Made by a program: the position numbers and the translations under genes. A stretch of 6,468 bases of DNA. Source: Candidatus Roizmanbacteria bacterium (GTDB lineage: Bacteria; Patescibacteriota; Microgenomatia; UBA1406; GWC2-37-13). The stretch is from assembly GCA_016186235.1 (NCBI GenBank), contig JACPMD010000146.1, forward strand, positions 1-6,468, written 5' to 3'. Shown piece after piece: positions 5,879 to 6,468 of the stretch. Within the stretch, counting starts at the first letter, position 1. Each line of letters starts with the position of its first letter. The notes below the pieces were generated by a model. It saw nothing but the letters and a program-made list of their open reading frames with translations. It did no database searches and had not been told where the DNA came from.

Positions 5879-6468
5879 ACGAGTACTTAATCTTGTCTTT
5901 ATTTTTATTATTGTAATTTACTTCTTTCAGCACTTCCGCGTATCAAGGAACTATTCGCAGACGTATACTTTTGGAGATGAAAACGCTCATATGGCAGGCG
6001 GTTACTTTGTTTTAAAGGGATATAAACCTTATAAAGACTTCTCTGGAAATCATCAGCCTTTAACCTACATTTTCCCAGCCGCTATCCAAAGAGCCATCCC
6101 TGCTAACAGCCTTTATCTTTTTGTTGGGAGGCATAGACTGGCTGTTTATTTGTATTCAATCTTTTGGCAATCTGTTTACCTATTTACTTTTGGCAAGTTT
6201 ATATTTTTCTTTACCCTTATTTTTGAGATAACACGTTATGTTCTTTTAGGAAATAAGGTCCTAGGTGAGACTTGGGCGATGTATCCTTTGGTTTTCTTGT
6301 TAGGAATAGCCATAAAAAAAGCCATTTTTAATAAAAACTTAAAAAATCACGAAATCATATTGTTTTCTCTCGCATCTTTTGTATCGGCTTTTTCTTTGTT
6401 ACCGGTTTGGCCAAGTGTTATAGTATTAAACGCGCTTCTCCTGATCAAACACTTGAGAGAGAAGCAGA
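5865..6468 (+). CDS. GT-C/GT39-like membrane glycosyltransferase, N-terminal part (3' end outside the window)
   Basis: The frame starting at ATG 5865 stays open to the window end, giving 201 residues of a longer protein. It has an N-terminal positively charged anchor (NKR, then a hydrophobic helix at about residues 8-22). A first outer loop follows with the family hallmark TFGDENAHMAGGY: D38 and E39 are the acidic pair expected for GT-C/PMT-like enzymes. GYKPYKDFSGNHQPLTYIFPA (52-72) comes next, a very common block in GT39-like proteins. Further hydrophobic segments appear near 92-123, 138-152 and 163-198. The inferred role is transfer of a sugar from a polyprenyl-phosphate donor on the outer face of the membrane. 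The 14-base overlap with the upstream GT2 suggests one transcript and coupled translation; no Shine-Dalgarno site is seen. It shares the general plan of the minus-strand pair but has a different first-loop motif (GDENAH against HGHDAMWH), so it is not a close copy of them. Confidence 0.83.
   Translation, partial: MFLNKRVLNLVFIFIIVIYFFQHFRVSRNYSQTYTFGDENAHMAGGYFVLKGYKPYKDFSGNHQPLTYIFPAAIQRAIPANSLYLFVGRHRLAVYLYSIFWQSVYLFTFGKFIFFFTLIFEITRYVLLGNKVLGETWAMYPLVFLLGIAIKKAIFNKNLKNHEIILFSLASFVSAFSLLPVWPSVIVLNALLLIKHLREKQ

Noticed and set aside
1..6468. CRISPR array, tRNA/rRNA, insertion sequence, toxin-antitoxin or phage-defence genes
   Set aside because: No spaced direct repeats, RNA gene signatures, transposase motifs or defence-type domains are seen; all bases are accounted for by glycan-related genes.

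Overview
The window is packed with coding sequence from an AT-rich bacterial genome. It is part of a cell-surface polysaccharide or glycoconjugate locus. Five complete or partial protein families are visible: a polysaccharide flippase (5' end cut by the window), two family 2 glycosyltransferases, a tandem pair of paralogous polytopic membrane proteins with GT-C glycosyltransferase architecture, and the start of another GT-C type membrane protein (3' end cut). TGA serves as a normal stop codon, for example at the end of the flippase. That argues against the UGA-recoding lineages (Gracilibacteria/SR1, Mycoplasma). The style of the proteins, the lack of clear Shine-Dalgarno sites and the overlapping genes recall Candidate Phyla Radiation bacteria, most likely Microgenomates. 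This assignment is an inference from sequence style and memory; no search was run.

Layout: (1) 1-771 +, C-terminal part of a Wzx/MATE-like flippase. (2) 768-1670 +, a WaaE/KdtX-like GT2, joined to the flippase by an ATGA stop/start overlap. (3) 1662-3365 and 3362-5071, both on the minus strand, two paralogous GT-C-like membrane proteins joined by a GTGA stop/start overlap; the 3362-5071 gene is transcribed first. (4) 5063-5878 +, a COG1216/rhamnosyltransferase-like GT2. (5) 5865-6468 +, the N-terminal part of a GT-C protein, overlapping the GT2 by 14 bases and running off the window. There is no intergenic DNA: every junction overlaps, including the convergent one (9 bases) and the divergent one (9 bases, with the two start codons lying inside each other's gene).

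Proposed joint role (inference): the cytoplasmic GT2 enzymes add sugars to a polyprenyl-linked glycan or other acceptor. The flippase moves lipid-linked glycan across the membrane. The GT-C proteins use polyprenyl-phosphate sugars on the outer face to decorate the glycan or proteins. The donor and acceptor sugars cannot be read from the sequence.

The points most worth a second look are the divergent overlapping starts, with an extended -10 motif placed for a leaderless GT2 transcript; the gap-free tandem duplication (about 58% identical by hand count over 564 residues) with four conserved, probably extracytoplasmic cysteines; and an 18-base GC-rich perfect hairpin kept base for base in both diverged paralogs.
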